Source of the DNA: M55B129 sp964506505
GTDB taxonomy: Bacteria; Bacillota; Dethiobacteria; DTU022
Assembly (NCBI GenBank): GCA_964506505.1
Contig: CAZDKY010000021.1
Span: 4,081 to 68,080, forward strand
Reading direction: 5' to 3'
DNA: 64,000 nucleotides
The position numbers and the translations under genes were made by a program. Below the pieces are notes generated by a model. That model saw only the letters and a program-made list of their open reading frames with translations. It was not told where the DNA came from and ran no database searches. How positions within the stretch are numbered: the first letter of the stretch is position 1; each line of letters begins with the position of its first letter. Positions 55,742 to 63,983 of this stretch are shown piece after piece.

Positions 55742-56389
55742 ATGGCCAGTGAAAACGAGGATAAAGTCAGGAAAATTGAAGGGATTATTTCACAAATCCA
55801 GGGAGTTGTGTCCGGACGTCTGGTTTGTGAAGATGACAAGATTATAGAGATTCACGTTCTTGCCGATTCGACCAGGTCCCCAAAACAGGTTGTCCGGGAT
55901 ATTGAATCGGCCGTTCTGATAAAACTGGGTATTGAGCTCGATCGTAAACAGATCAGCGTAGCCCAATTGGAACCGGGAGTGGCTCCTCCTCCTTCCAGCG
56001 GGATCAGACTTCTGCTGAAAAGTATTAATTACAAGACTGAAAACGGCCAGGCCACGGTGAATGTAGTAATAAGCAGCGAGGATGCCCAGTTTTCTGCAAC
56101 GGCTGCCGGTCAAAACAACCGGCAGAATCGTCTGCGTCTGACAGCATCAGCGACACTTTCAGCAATTGAACAATATCTCAAAGTGGACAACATTTTGTTT
56201 GTCGGCGACATTCAGGGGACTGCCCTGTACGGTTGTGAACTGGTTATTGTCGCCGTGTGCCTGCATCTGGATAACCGTGAGGAAATTCTGCTGGGTACAG
56301 CTCTGAACAGAGGTGACGATCTCGAATCGGCTGTCCGGGCCTCCCTGGATGCTATAAACAGAAGGCTCTCAGTATTTACCCATAGTTAA
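55742..56389 (+). CDS. Conserved hypothetical protein
   Basis: A 215-residue soluble protein that I cannot assign. It has an N-terminal helix-strand unit (residues 5-75: IEGIISQIQGVVSGRLVCED, STRSPKQVVRDIESAVLIKL), a Pro-rich link, and a C-terminal alpha-beta domain with repeated hydrophobic strands (NGQATVNVVISS, LYGCELVIVAVCLHL). The first part looks like an ACT- or MTH1187-like fold, but this is a guess. GGGAG is seven bases before the ATG. It lies between nrdJ and the HD-GYP gene in the same direction. Confidence 0.7.
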   Translation: MASENEDKVRKIEGIISQIQGVVSGRLVCEDDKIIEIHVLADSTRSPKQVVRDIESAVLIKLGIELDRKQISVAQLEPGVAPPPSSGIRLLLKSINYKTENGQATVNVVISSEDAQFSATAAGQNNRQNRLRLTASATLSAIEQYLKVDNILFVGDIQGTALYGCELVIVAVCLHLDNREEILLGTALNRGDDLESAVRASLDAINRRLSVFTHS

Positions 56390-56439
56390 AAATTTGAAGC
56401 CGGCGGCGGTTATAACACAGGGATTATTTTTTATACGAA

Positions 56440-56505
56440 CGGAATCATAGCGGAGCGTTGCCAGCGGCTATAGCGGAAAACCGCTGAGCACCTGGAAAAG
56501 GGGGC
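56440..56505 (+). other. Possible switching RNA structure before the 25-residue peptide gene
   Basis: CAGCGG and CCGCTG can close a 13-nt loop, while AGCGG-AAAA-CCGCT forms a tighter competing hairpin within the same bases (56463-56488). The region runs up to the ribosome site AAGGGGG. No known riboswitch class recognised. Confidence 0.25.
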
Positions 56506-56511
56506 TATCCC

Positions 56512-56589
56512 ATGAAGCTCACCCTGATAAAGGCGCTCATCGCACTGTCCGGCCTGATTCTCGCCGGTGCTGCGGTTTATAAGTGGTAA
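56512..56589 (+). CDS. 25-residue membrane peptide
   Basis: The frame begins MKLTLIKALIALSGLILAGA and ends AVYKW: a single hydrophobic helix with two Lys before it and a Lys-Trp end. AAGGGGG lies seven bases upstream of the ATG. It precedes the HD-GYP gene by 61 bp. It might be a small membrane regulator of the phosphodiesterase or a leader peptide; nothing in the sequence decides. Confidence 0.5.
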   Translation: MKLTLIKALIALSGLILAGAAVYKW

Positions 56590-56650
56590 TAAGAGAAAAT
56601 TAACTGCCGGCCGGTTTCAAATATATCATCAGCAGGAGAGCCTTATAACA

Positions 56651-57970
56651 ATGGATAATCATATTCCCGTAAAAGCTCAGATTTTCATCACTTTACTTGC
56701 AGGAAGTACCGCTGCCATAATCGCATACGCGGCATCGGTAATGGACTGGAGCAAAGTAGAGTGGTTCCCGATTTTGGTTTTCCTGCTGTTACTTATCTTT
56801 TCTGATGTTTTTCCCGTTACCCTTCCCCGCGGTGGAAGTGTAACGGTAAGTTTTGCCACAATTGCTGCTTCTGTTCTTCTTTTTCAACCCTTGATAGTAA
56901 TTGGAATTGCTGTTTCCTATGAATTATATTTATTAATAAAAGATCAACCCCGTATAAAACATATCTTTAATATTTCTCAACTGGCAACCTCTACAGGGAT
57001 CGCAGCGTTGCTTTATCAACAGTTATCACCGACAACTTCCAATCTCTCTTTAAATCATTTCACCGCTTATATTGCTTCAGTGATCGTTTTTTTTATCTTA
57101 AACAGTGCTTTCGTTACCCTGATTTTAGCACTTGTTCAGGAAGAAAAACCTCTTAATGTCTGGAGATTAAACCTTAAATGGAGTGCACTAACATTCCTGA
57201 GCATGGCTCCCCTGGGAGGGTTGATTGCTGTAATTTATATTAATATTGGTTTCTGGGGCCTGGTTCTTTTCCTGCTGCCGTTAATCCTGGCCCGCCATTC
57301 TTTCCAAACATACATGAATATGAGGCAGACCTTCCTTGACACCATTAAAAGTCTTTCTGTAGCCATTGATGCCAAAGATCCTTACACTAAAGGCCATTCC
57401 TCACGGGTAGCAGATTATGTTGTCTCCCTGGCCCGCGAACTGAAATGGCCGGAAGATCGGGTTGAATTCATACAATATATATCCCTCATTCATGATGTGG
57501 GCAAGGTGGCCGTTCCTGAAGATATCCTAAAAAAATCCAGCCTGTTGTCCAAGGAAGAATTTGCCGTGATGAAAACCCACAGTGAAGCAGGAGCCAATAT
57601 TTTGAAAGGGATTAAATATTTTTCCACAGGTGTCGATATCATCAGGCATCATCATGAACGCTGGGATGGAAATGGCTACCCCGATAAAATCGCCGGAGAA
57701 GAGATTCCCGAAGGAGCTCGAATCCTGGCCGTGGCTGATGCTTTCGATGCCATGACCAGCGATCGACCCTATCGTAAATCGCTTAGCTACGAGGTGGCTC
57801 TGCGGGAACTGCAGGACTGTGCTGGGACCCAATTTGATCCTAAAATTGTCAATGCTTTTATTAAGATATATCCACAAATCAAGGACAACTTGTCTGAAGA
57901 ACCCGACGAAGAAAAATATGAAGAGTACCTGACAGAGAAAAATATCTGTGCCAAAACCACCTATCACTAA
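56651..57970 (+). CDS. HD-GYP phosphodiesterase with membrane sensor domain
   Basis: A 439-residue protein with eight or so N-terminal membrane helices (residues 10-215, MASE-like) and a C-terminal HD-GYP domain. Motifs: KGHSSRVADYVVSLAREL near 247, LIHDVGKVAVPEDIL with HD at 281-282, HHHERWDGNGYP near 335 (GYP intact), and ILAVADAFDAMTSDRPYR. Such enzymes degrade cyclic di-GMP or related dinucleotides in response to a membrane signal. I use the ATG at 56651, ten bases after AGGAGAG; the frame extends to a GTG overlapping the small peptide gene. Confidence 0.93.
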   Translation: MDNHIPVKAQIFITLLAGSTAAIIAYAASVMDWSKVEWFPILVFLLLLIFSDVFPVTLPRGGSVTVSFATIAASVLLFQPLIVIGIAVSYELYLLIKDQPRIKHIFNISQLATSTGIAALLYQQLSPTTSNLSLNHFTAYIASVIVFFILNSAFVTLILALVQEEKPLNVWRLNLKWSALTFLSMAPLGGLIAVIYINIGFWGLVLFLLPLILARHSFQTYMNMRQTFLDTIKSLSVAIDAKDPYTKGHSSRVADYVVSLARELKWPEDRVEFIQYISLIHDVGKVAVPEDILKKSSLLSKEEFAVMKTHSEAGANILKGIKYFSTGVDIIRHHHERWDGNGYPDKIAGEEIPEGARILAVADAFDAMTSDRPYRKSLSYEVALRELQDCAGTQFDPKIVNAFIKIYPQIKDNLSEEPDEEKYEEYLTEKNICAKTTYH

Positions 57971-58003
57971 GACTTACCTTAAATATTCAGGGGAGGCTGA
58001 TTA

Positions 58004-58555
58004 TTGCTCTGGGAAGCAGTTTTACTGGGGTTGGCTATTGGCTGGTTCCGGAAAGGTTCATCCAAAAATTTAAACCATGTGAATCTAATAGGATGGCCAA
58101 TAATAATTTTAGCTCTTTTGATTCAGGCAATCATTCGCCTTGACTTCGCTTATTTTGATGGTACTTTCGAATTACTCTATTCATACTTCTATGTTTTTTC
58201 TTTTGTTTTTCTTCTTGTTGTTGTATTTTTGCAAGAAAAGCAGACTGGAATCATTATTTTTGGGCTTGGCATTCTTCTTAACCTGCTGGTGATAACTGCC
58301 AATGAGGGCAGAATGCCCGTAAATCCTTCTGAAATGCCACTCCAAAAAGCTAATGAATTAAGTTCGGGAACAGCAAGTCCCTTCCATACAGTCATGGATG
58401 AGGATTCGTGGCTGGCATTCCTCGGTGATCACATTTCTTTGCCTTACAGTAAAAACAGATTAATCAGCATCGGTGACATTATTCTCGGGGCCGGCATTGC
58501 AATTTACATTCAGCATAACATGCTGAAAAAAAATAAATTAAGAAAATGGCGTTAA
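58004..58555 (+). CDS. DUF5317 family membrane protein
   Basis: A 183-residue membrane protein with five hydrophobic helices and a conserved polar loop ANEGRMPVNPSEMPLQKA before the last part, the hallmark of DUF5317. Function unknown; relatives in Clostridia often neighbour HD-GYP genes, as here. The start is TTG, seven bases after GGGGAGG. It follows the HD-GYP gene by 33 bp and is followed by a strong terminator. Confidence 0.85.
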   Translation: MLWEAVLLGLAIGWFRKGSSKNLNHVNLIGWPIIILALLIQAIIRLDFAYFDGTFELLYSYFYVFSFVFLLVVVFLQEKQTGIIIFGLGILLNLLVITANEGRMPVNPSEMPLQKANELSSGTASPFHTVMDEDSWLAFLGDHISLPYSKNRLISIGDIILGAGIAIYIQHNMLKKNKLRKWR

Positions 58556-58709
58556 AATTGCTCCCCAGTTGCCGTTATTTTTGCCTTATTCAAATCGTAC
58601 ATTATTCTCAATTGGCAAAAAGTTTAACTAAAATAGATCATAAAATTATGTATGTTGGTAAAAATTGCATACAAAAAATGGCAGGGAACGCTCAATTAGG
58701 ACAAAAAAT

Positions 58710-58729
58710 GACCACCCGAAGGGGTGGTC
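58710..58729 (+). terminator. Terminator after the DUF5317 gene
   Basis: GACCACCC-GAAG-GGGTGGTC, a perfect 8-bp stem with a stable tetraloop, followed by a T-rich stretch. Confidence 0.75.
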
Positions 58730-58753
58730 GTTATCTTAAAAAGCCTTATTTCA

Positions 58754-58767
58754 TGGTGCCGGAGACC
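58754..58767. repeat. att-like direct repeat (distal copy)
   Basis: TGGTGCCGGAGACC, identical to the 3' end of tRNA-Leu including CCA, in the same orientation, at the point where base composition changes. Confidence 0.6.
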
Positions 58768-59056
58768 CGTCCCCTATAGTTTGCACTGAACATGGACCTA
58801 AAATATTACTACAAGTTTAAACAAGTCAGGAGGGAGACTTGGTTTGAAATGTATAGTTTTAATTAAATTTTGATTCTGTTTGTTTCCAAGAACTAACCAT
58901 ATCGCTTGCAATGATTATTGAGCAAATCATACTTATTAACTTAATTTATATATTATTAGACTTCATGAAGCCAGCTTCACCATCCGATGGATGTAAATGG
59001 TAATTTGCATTTTCAGGATAGTTTCTAAGTTTATACTTAAATTCATTATCAATAGG
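58768..59056. other. AT-rich intergenic DNA at the element edge
   Basis: No gene, promoter or terminator that I can support. Confidence 0.4.
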
Positions 59057-59473
59057 TCAATCTATATTTTTATTTTCTCTTTTAATTTTTTTTACTAATA
59101 TAGGCATATACTCTTCTTTATTTTGATATTTAATACGTATTGAATATCTTCCTAATTCTTTTATGCCAAAATTCGTTAGACAAACTATCAGATTAGCTTC
59201 TGAATCTATATCACTATTTATCATTTGCTTTATATCTATTTTTGCTTTTGCAATCTCATTTATTACTTCATTATCTTCTCCCATTAAATCAATTATAACA
59301 TCATTCTTCCCTCTATCTGACTCTTCAAGCTTAAACTTGAGAACAATATACATCTTAGCATGTTTTGCTGGCAAATTACTCACATGTATAGTATCAAATA
59401 TTCCTATTATACTTATTTTCCCACTATTATCCGTTAAAGCATAATCACAAGTTAATGCTATTCTAAGCTTCAC
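59057..59473 (-). CDS. DUF6941-like hypothetical protein
   Basis: A 138-residue protein beginning MKLRIALTCDYALTDNSGKI and SIIGIFDTIH, the pattern of DUF6941 proteins found in accessory DNA. The middle is beta-rich (MYIVLKFKLEESD, NDVIIDLMGED), with the family Gly-rich end GRYSIRIKYQN, then a basic tail. I favour the GTG at 59473, nine bases after AAGGGG, over the ATG at 59482, which touches that site. It overlaps the two-helix protein gene upstream. Function unknown. Confidence 0.7.
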   Translation of the reverse strand: MKLRIALTCDYALTDNSGKISIIGIFDTIHVSNLPAKHAKMYIVLKFKLEESDRGKNDVIIDLMGEDNEVINEIAKAKIDIKQMINSDIDSEANLIVCLTNFGIKELGRYSIRIKYQNKEEYMPILVKKIKRENKNID

Positions 59474-59870
59474 AGTTTTCATCCCCTTCGTAGTTTACTT
59501 CTATTATTTCTTTTTTAAAATCTTTATCTTTTAAAGCTGTATCTACCGTATCTATTGAATCAGAATAACTTTCAGCTTTTATATTCTTTATTTCTGATCC
59601 TAAAACATACCTAAATATACAAAATAACAAAAGAAACAGTATTGTAAAGACTAAAACAATGTCATGCATGAAATTGTAATACTTAACATTTTCTATTTCT
59701 GCTAACAAATATTTTGCCGGTAAAAAATATGACAGGTAAACTCCTAAAAGAATCATAAATATTGATAGAAATATTTCACACCAAATGTTCTTTTGACTTA
59801 TACTATTTATTTCTGTCTCTAATATTTCATATTGCTTAATGTTTCTAGTTAATTTTTTTAAATAAGCCAT
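59463..59870 (-). CDS. Two-helix membrane protein, unknown
   Basis: A 135-residue protein with an N-terminal amphipathic stretch (KKLTRNIKQYEILETEINSI), two membrane helices (about 30-50 and 70-92), and a charged C-terminal tail. The shape recalls SLATT/TM-effector-like proteins of defence or conflict loci, but there is no firm match. Its stop overlaps the DUF6941-like start, so the two are coupled. AT-rich like the rest of the element. Confidence 0.6.
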   Translation of the reverse strand: MAYLKKLTRNIKQYEILETEINSISQKNIWCEIFLSIFMILLGVYLSYFLPAKYLLAEIENVKYYNFMHDIVLVFTILFLLLFCIFRYVLGSEIKNIKAESYSDSIDTVDTALKDKDFKKEIIEVNYEGDENCEA

Positions 59871-60056
59871 GAAATAGTCCTGCTTTCATTTATTAATCAT
59901 ATTAGCTTTAAAAATATATTTCGTTTTTAAATAACGTATTCTAATTTTTGTGTTTCCATCTATTCAGTTTTCTTCATCACAATATATTCATTAACTTCTA
60001 TGAGTATTTTAGTGATGGCATCTGGCTATCTATTTCAATTAAATATAAACTTACCT

Positions 60057-61628
60057 CTATTTATCTTTAAAACCACCTAAAAGAGTACTATTGAAACGTC
60101 CTGTTTTTGCCAATAGCCCCAAAGGGAATGGTTCATCCTGCCTCTTATTATCAGGACTACTCCATTTTTCTGCCAAGTTTTTTAGCTCCTTCGCTGTAAT
60201 TAAAACAATATTCCTATTAATATTATCAGCGGTGTAGCTTAAAGCAGTTCTTTCAGATTCTTCAGTAAACCCTGGGGCAATAACCAGAAATATTGGTACG
60301 GGCTTGTTAGCTTTTTCCATGTATTGATGAAATTGATTAATGTGCTGTTTTAAATCAACAAGACCGGGATGTTCTTTACTTTTGTTATCCCACATAACAT
60401 ACATATCTTTGAAACTTAACAAGCCATCAGGATTGTTTGAACCAGCTTGTTTCAGAGGTGTATGATTCAGTTTATTTTGAAACAAATAGGAAGTTGCTTC
60501 CTCAAACTTTGATTCTATCTCCAGGTCTTTTGAAATAATGTTATGTGCACGAAGCACTGAATGATCGCGGAATGCAAGCTCTTCAAACATCTCGTAACAG
60601 ACTACTCTTTCATCTTCACGTACAGGTGCTGTTTGTCTAAGTGAGTCATAATATGAGATTATTCTTTGAATGCGCTCCTGTTTTGTTCCTCCCACCGGTA
60701 AATCTAAGCTTGAACACCATTTATGTAAATCGTCATTGCTAAGACCATCCTTTGGCGTAACCCCTCCTATGAGCACACTTGGCTTTATATGTTCAATTAC
60801 TTTGTCAGCTAAAACTTCTAATGAATCACTGTTATTAAATGATATACTGGCTTTTTCGAGGGCAGTTTGGAGATACTTTTTCTTATATACTAATTTATTG
60901 CGTATTAATATTGAATAATTAGGTGTTTTTATTTCTCTTTCTAATACTTCATTCATCACTGTTGCAAGTTCTTCAGGAATTAGATCTAAATCATTTCCTT
61001 TCTCATCACGAATAGGAAATAATAACCCTAATGTATGTAAATACCTGCGAACATCAAGTATTTCACTCCTACTATGAATATCATTGTTCAGTTTAGGAAA
61101 CTTACCAAGCTTAGCTTCTAAAACCTTATGATTCGTCTCACTTACATTAAGCTTATCACGGAATTTCCTAAGAAGATTAACTTCATCAGGACTCTTTGAA
61201 TCCTCATATTCCCATGCGACTTTTAAAATATAAAAATATAGCTCCAACTCTTTTTGTCGATGGCTATCTTTATGAGAGACAAGGTCTGAGATATCTATTT
61301 CATTTGACATATTTACTATATTCTGTTCAATCGCCATAACTTTTTCTTCTAATTCTCCAGCATTTATTATATAACCATCTTCGTTAAGCATAACATCCTC
61401 AATTATAATCTGGCTTATCGTTCTATAATCTATACATTCGTTTTTATAGAAAGCTGTATCAAGGTTTGATTGAACAGTTTCAAGATGAAGGTACTGTGGC
61501 TTAACTTTTATGAGAGCTTTTCTCAACTCTTCTTCATTTAAGTTGCGATGGTCAACTACATGAGCAGAAGCAACCCTACGAAGATCCAAAACCGTGCCAA
61601 TGGCCATAACAGCATCATCAAACTTCAT
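60057..61628 (-). CDS. SAP-domain protein with PD-(D/E)xK nuclease domain
   Basis: A 523-residue protein probably acting on DNA. Residues 1-290 are helical and unassigned. A SAP motif follows at 296-325 (LSNDDLHKWCSSLDLPVGGT then KQERIQRII). The C-terminal part (395-495) has D401 in NNPDGLL and D414-N-K416 in MYVMWDNKSK, then a helix and FLVIAPGFTEESE, matching the D-x(12-20)-(D/E)xK layout of FokI-like restriction nucleases. No methylase is adjacent. In an integrated element this suggests a restriction-like or anti-phage enzyme. The start ATG follows a run of eight G residues acting as ribosome site. Confidence 0.75.
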   Translation of the reverse strand: MKFDDAVMAIGTVLDLRRVASAHVVDHRNLNEEELRKALIKVKPQYLHLETVQSNLDTAFYKNECIDYRTISQIIIEDVMLNEDGYIINAGELEEKVMAIEQNIVNMSNEIDISDLVSHKDSHRQKELELYFYILKVAWEYEDSKSPDEVNLLRKFRDKLNVSETNHKVLEAKLGKFPKLNNDIHSRSEILDVRRYLHTLGLLFPIRDEKGNDLDLIPEELATVMNEVLEREIKTPNYSILIRNKLVYKKKYLQTALEKASISFNNSDSLEVLADKVIEHIKPSVLIGGVTPKDGLSNDDLHKWCSSLDLPVGGTKQERIQRIISYYDSLRQTAPVREDERVVCYEMFEELAFRDHSVLRAHNIISKDLEIESKFEEATSYLFQNKLNHTPLKQAGSNNPDGLLSFKDMYVMWDNKSKEHPGLVDLKQHINQFHQYMEKANKPVPIFLVIAPGFTEESERTALSYTADNINRNIVLITAKELKNLAEKWSSPDNKRQDEPFPLGLLAKTGRFNSTLLGGFKDK

Positions 61629-62029
61629 GTTACCCCCCCCAAATCGATTTAAATCATTACCTATTAGAACAATATCAATATTACAAGGGTGCTCATATTC
61701 TGTTCGTGATCAAAACCAATATTCCTTTTAAATATTTTTAATAATTCCTTTATTATGTAATATATGGAGTTACGACATCATACAATAATTATTTTAATAA
61801 ATATTATATGACGTCGCCGGGCTATCCGCTCCAATCGAAAAACAGATCGATTCCGCTTCTATCCCTAACTCACTATACCGTTAATATCTATTATTCTATT
61901 GAAATAAATAAGTTAGCTTTTCAAATATAGCAAAACCCGCTAAATTTAACAGCTAACCTATTTTTATATGTTTCTTGATCATTTTTTATCTATGAAGATA
62001 ATCTCAAATTACGAGAATATCGTTTAATA
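61629..62029. other. AT-rich region upstream of the nuclease gene
   Basis: No gene. It contains an inverted repeat, CGACATCATA near 61772 with TATGACGTCG near 61807 (one mismatch), around an AT-only spacer, and a GC-richer patch GTCGCCGGGCTATCCGCTCC. It could be a replication or control site of the former plasmid, but this is a guess. Confidence 0.35.
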
Positions 62030-63087
62030 CTAAATTCCTTCCAGCTTTTTTAAATCTTTTAAATAGCTCATCCTTCTTTTCTGAACTTCATTTTTGAAGC
62101 TTGTATTTTTAAGCTTTAACTTAGCTTCAGTATTGTTTTTAATATATTTTTGGATATCGTCTATGTTGCTTTTATTCATGTAGGCACCGATCGAAATTAA
62201 TAAACCGTTTACCTGGTTGGTTAATTTTTTCAGATCTCCCTGCTTTACTTTTTCTCAAAATAATGGTTTTATATCCGGGTTTATAGGTTTCTTAATTACT
62301 GTCCATTTTGGATGATTCATTTTTAACCAGTTTGTAGTTAAATAGTGCCAGAGCTGATCTTCATTTTCTCTGATATCTTCAACCTGTAATATTTTAAGCT
62401 CCTTTAATGCTGCTCTTCTTAACTGAGATTCTATACGCCATACATCTTTATTATCATCCCAACCATTTTCTTTCCAGATCGCTTTAAACCACTCTTTACC
62501 TTTTGTTTTTATTTCCTGTGTTTTATTATAGATCCTGGCCAGCATCGGATTACCCCTGCCGATTGTAAAGCCTGAAAAATTCTTGCCGTAAGTGTAAGAG
62601 TCATCTACATAGTGATTTGCTTTCGCCCTGGCCCTGGTTATGAATAGCTCTCTATCTTCTTCATTAAATGCTATTTCGTCGGTATCAAGGCAGATATCAA
62701 GTCTTGATAATCTTGTTTTCTCAATTTCTCCCGGGAATATTTTAAACCAGTTAAGAAATCTGCTATATGCTTCTTCATAACCATATGACCATAAATAGCC
62801 GGAATAAAATATAACTCTGATTGGCGGGTTTTCATTTGTTGTTTTTTCAGTAAAGGCCATCATAAAATACTTGCAGGTTATTTTATAGGCATAAAATCTA
62901 ATACCTTTAAGCCTACTTCAAAAAGTAAATTATTATAATCTATGTGATACGCTATGCCGATCTCCTGACCGTTTTCTTTTTTATCTCTTAACTCTAACAG
63001 AATCGGTTTAAATTTATTTTCATAATCTATAATATCTATTCCAAATTCTAATCGATCAATTCCTCTGATATTTATATTAATCACCAC
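62030..63087 (-). pseudogene. Broken replication initiation factor (Rep_trans-like)
   Basis: Three pieces in order on the minus strand: an N-terminal part (62878-63087, FEVGLKVLDFMPIK then stop), the main part (62255-62863) in another frame, and a C-terminal part after an in-frame TGA (EKVKQGDLKKLTNQVNGLL and on, to a TAG at 62030). The frame after a single-base shift would read RFYAYKITCKYFMMAFTEK across the first break. The core has LSRLDICLDTDEIAF, ARIYNKTQEIKTKGKEWF and VWRIESQLRRAALKE, the motifs of rolling-circle Rep/relaxase-type initiators. No SECIS-like hairpin follows the TGA, so I take it as nonsense. Confidence 0.75.
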
Positions 63088-63107
63088 CTAATTAAATTAG
63101 AGCCTAG

Positions 63108-63827
63108 CATGTTATATATAATGCCCCGGCAGGAGCAACTCGAAAAAGTAATTATCTTTTAACTGGCAAAAACTTTTTAGGCGAGCCAATGTTTATCTGT
63201 TGTAATTGCAATGGCAATGTAGTGAGCTATGGCAACTCATCTAAGAACTGGAAAAAATATATATGCGGTGTAAATAGATCAAAAGGACCCGATGGATGCA
63301 GTAGTAAATGGTTTGTTGATCAATATTGGCTTGAAGAATTACTGGTTAAAGAAATTGAGCAGCGTTATACTGCTCCGGATAAACTTGATAAGATTATCTC
63401 TGATCTATCAAATAAGATCAGAGATAATAATTTATCTGTTACAAAAGATATTAATACCGTAGAGAAGAATATAAAGCTGCATAACCATGAGATAAAGAAC
63501 CTTTTAAATGCAATCAAGTCAGGTATTGATGCTTCAATTATTTCAGATGAAATTAATAAAATTAATGAAGAAAAAGATAACCTTGAAACACAATTAAAAA
63601 ATCTGAAGAATAAACATACATCTGATAATAAAATTAATCCAGATCTACTTAAAAGCTTTTTTATTAATTTCAGGAAATCTTACGACCTTGCTTCTATCCA
63701 GGAGAGAAAAAAATTAATAAGAACATTTATAAAACGGTTAGAATTAGATCCTAAAACAAAAGAAATCAGGGTAGAATTTTACCCTGATGACATAGTGAAA
63801 TCTATTGGTGCCGGAGACCGGAATTGA
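63108..63827 (+). pseudogene. C-terminal fragment of a large serine recombinase
   Basis: The frame opens after a TAG at 63105 and reads APAGATRKSNYLLTGKNFLG, then a zinc beta-ribbon (FICCNCNGNVVSYG, YICGVNRSKGPDGCSSKW) and a long coiled coil (about 90 residues, rich in Lys, Glu and Asn), ending RTFIKRLELDPKTKEIRVEF. This is the DNA-binding end of a large serine recombinase; the N-terminal resolvase and recombinase domains are missing. Its stop lies 22 bp inside tRNA-Leu, as expected for an integrase placed beside its attachment site. An ATG at 63189 could start a 212-residue remnant. Confidence 0.75.
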
Positions 63828-63895
63828 ACCGGTACGGGCATTGTATGCCCGAGGGATTTTAAGTCCCTTGCGTCTGCCTGTTCCGCCACTCCGGC
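63806..63895 (-). tRNA. tRNA-Leu (anticodon TAA)
   Basis: A 90-nt class II tRNA with long variable arm and encoded CCA. Acceptor GCCGGAG pairs with CTCCGGC, the anticodon arm AGGGA-CTTAAAA-TCCCT gives TAA, the variable arm is CGGGCATACAATGCCCG, and the T-loop is TTCAATT. Its 3' end is the proposed attachment site. Confidence 0.97.
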
Positions 63896-63902
63896 TAAAA
63901 AA

Positions 63903-63976
63903 TGGAGGCGACACCCGGATTCGAACCGGGGATGAAGGATTTGCAGTCCTCTGCCTTACCACTTGGCTATGTCGCC
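63903..63976 (-). tRNA. tRNA-Cys (anticodon GCA)
   Basis: A 74-nt tRNA with CCA: acceptor GGCGACA pairs with TGTCGCC, the anticodon loop is CTGCAAA giving GCA, and the T-loop is TTCGAAT. It lies 7 bp upstream of tRNA-Leu on the same strand. Confidence 0.97.
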
Positions 63977-63983
63977 AAAAAAA

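Larger units (their letters stand above)
58754..63819. mobile_element. Decayed integrative element at tRNA-Leu
   Basis: The region is flanked by a 14-bp direct repeat, TGGTGCCGGAGACC, one copy forming the 3' end of tRNA-Leu (63806-63819) and one at 58754. Between them the DNA becomes strongly AT-rich and carries a large serine recombinase tail, a broken replication initiator, a nuclease and unknown genes. It reads as an integrated plasmid-like element that has lost the ability to move. Confidence 0.6.

Noticed and set aside
62255..62257. Second possible selenocysteine TGA, in the replication initiator
   Set aside because: The following bases are A-rich with no hairpin, the gene also carries a frameshift, and no selenoprotein of this family is known.
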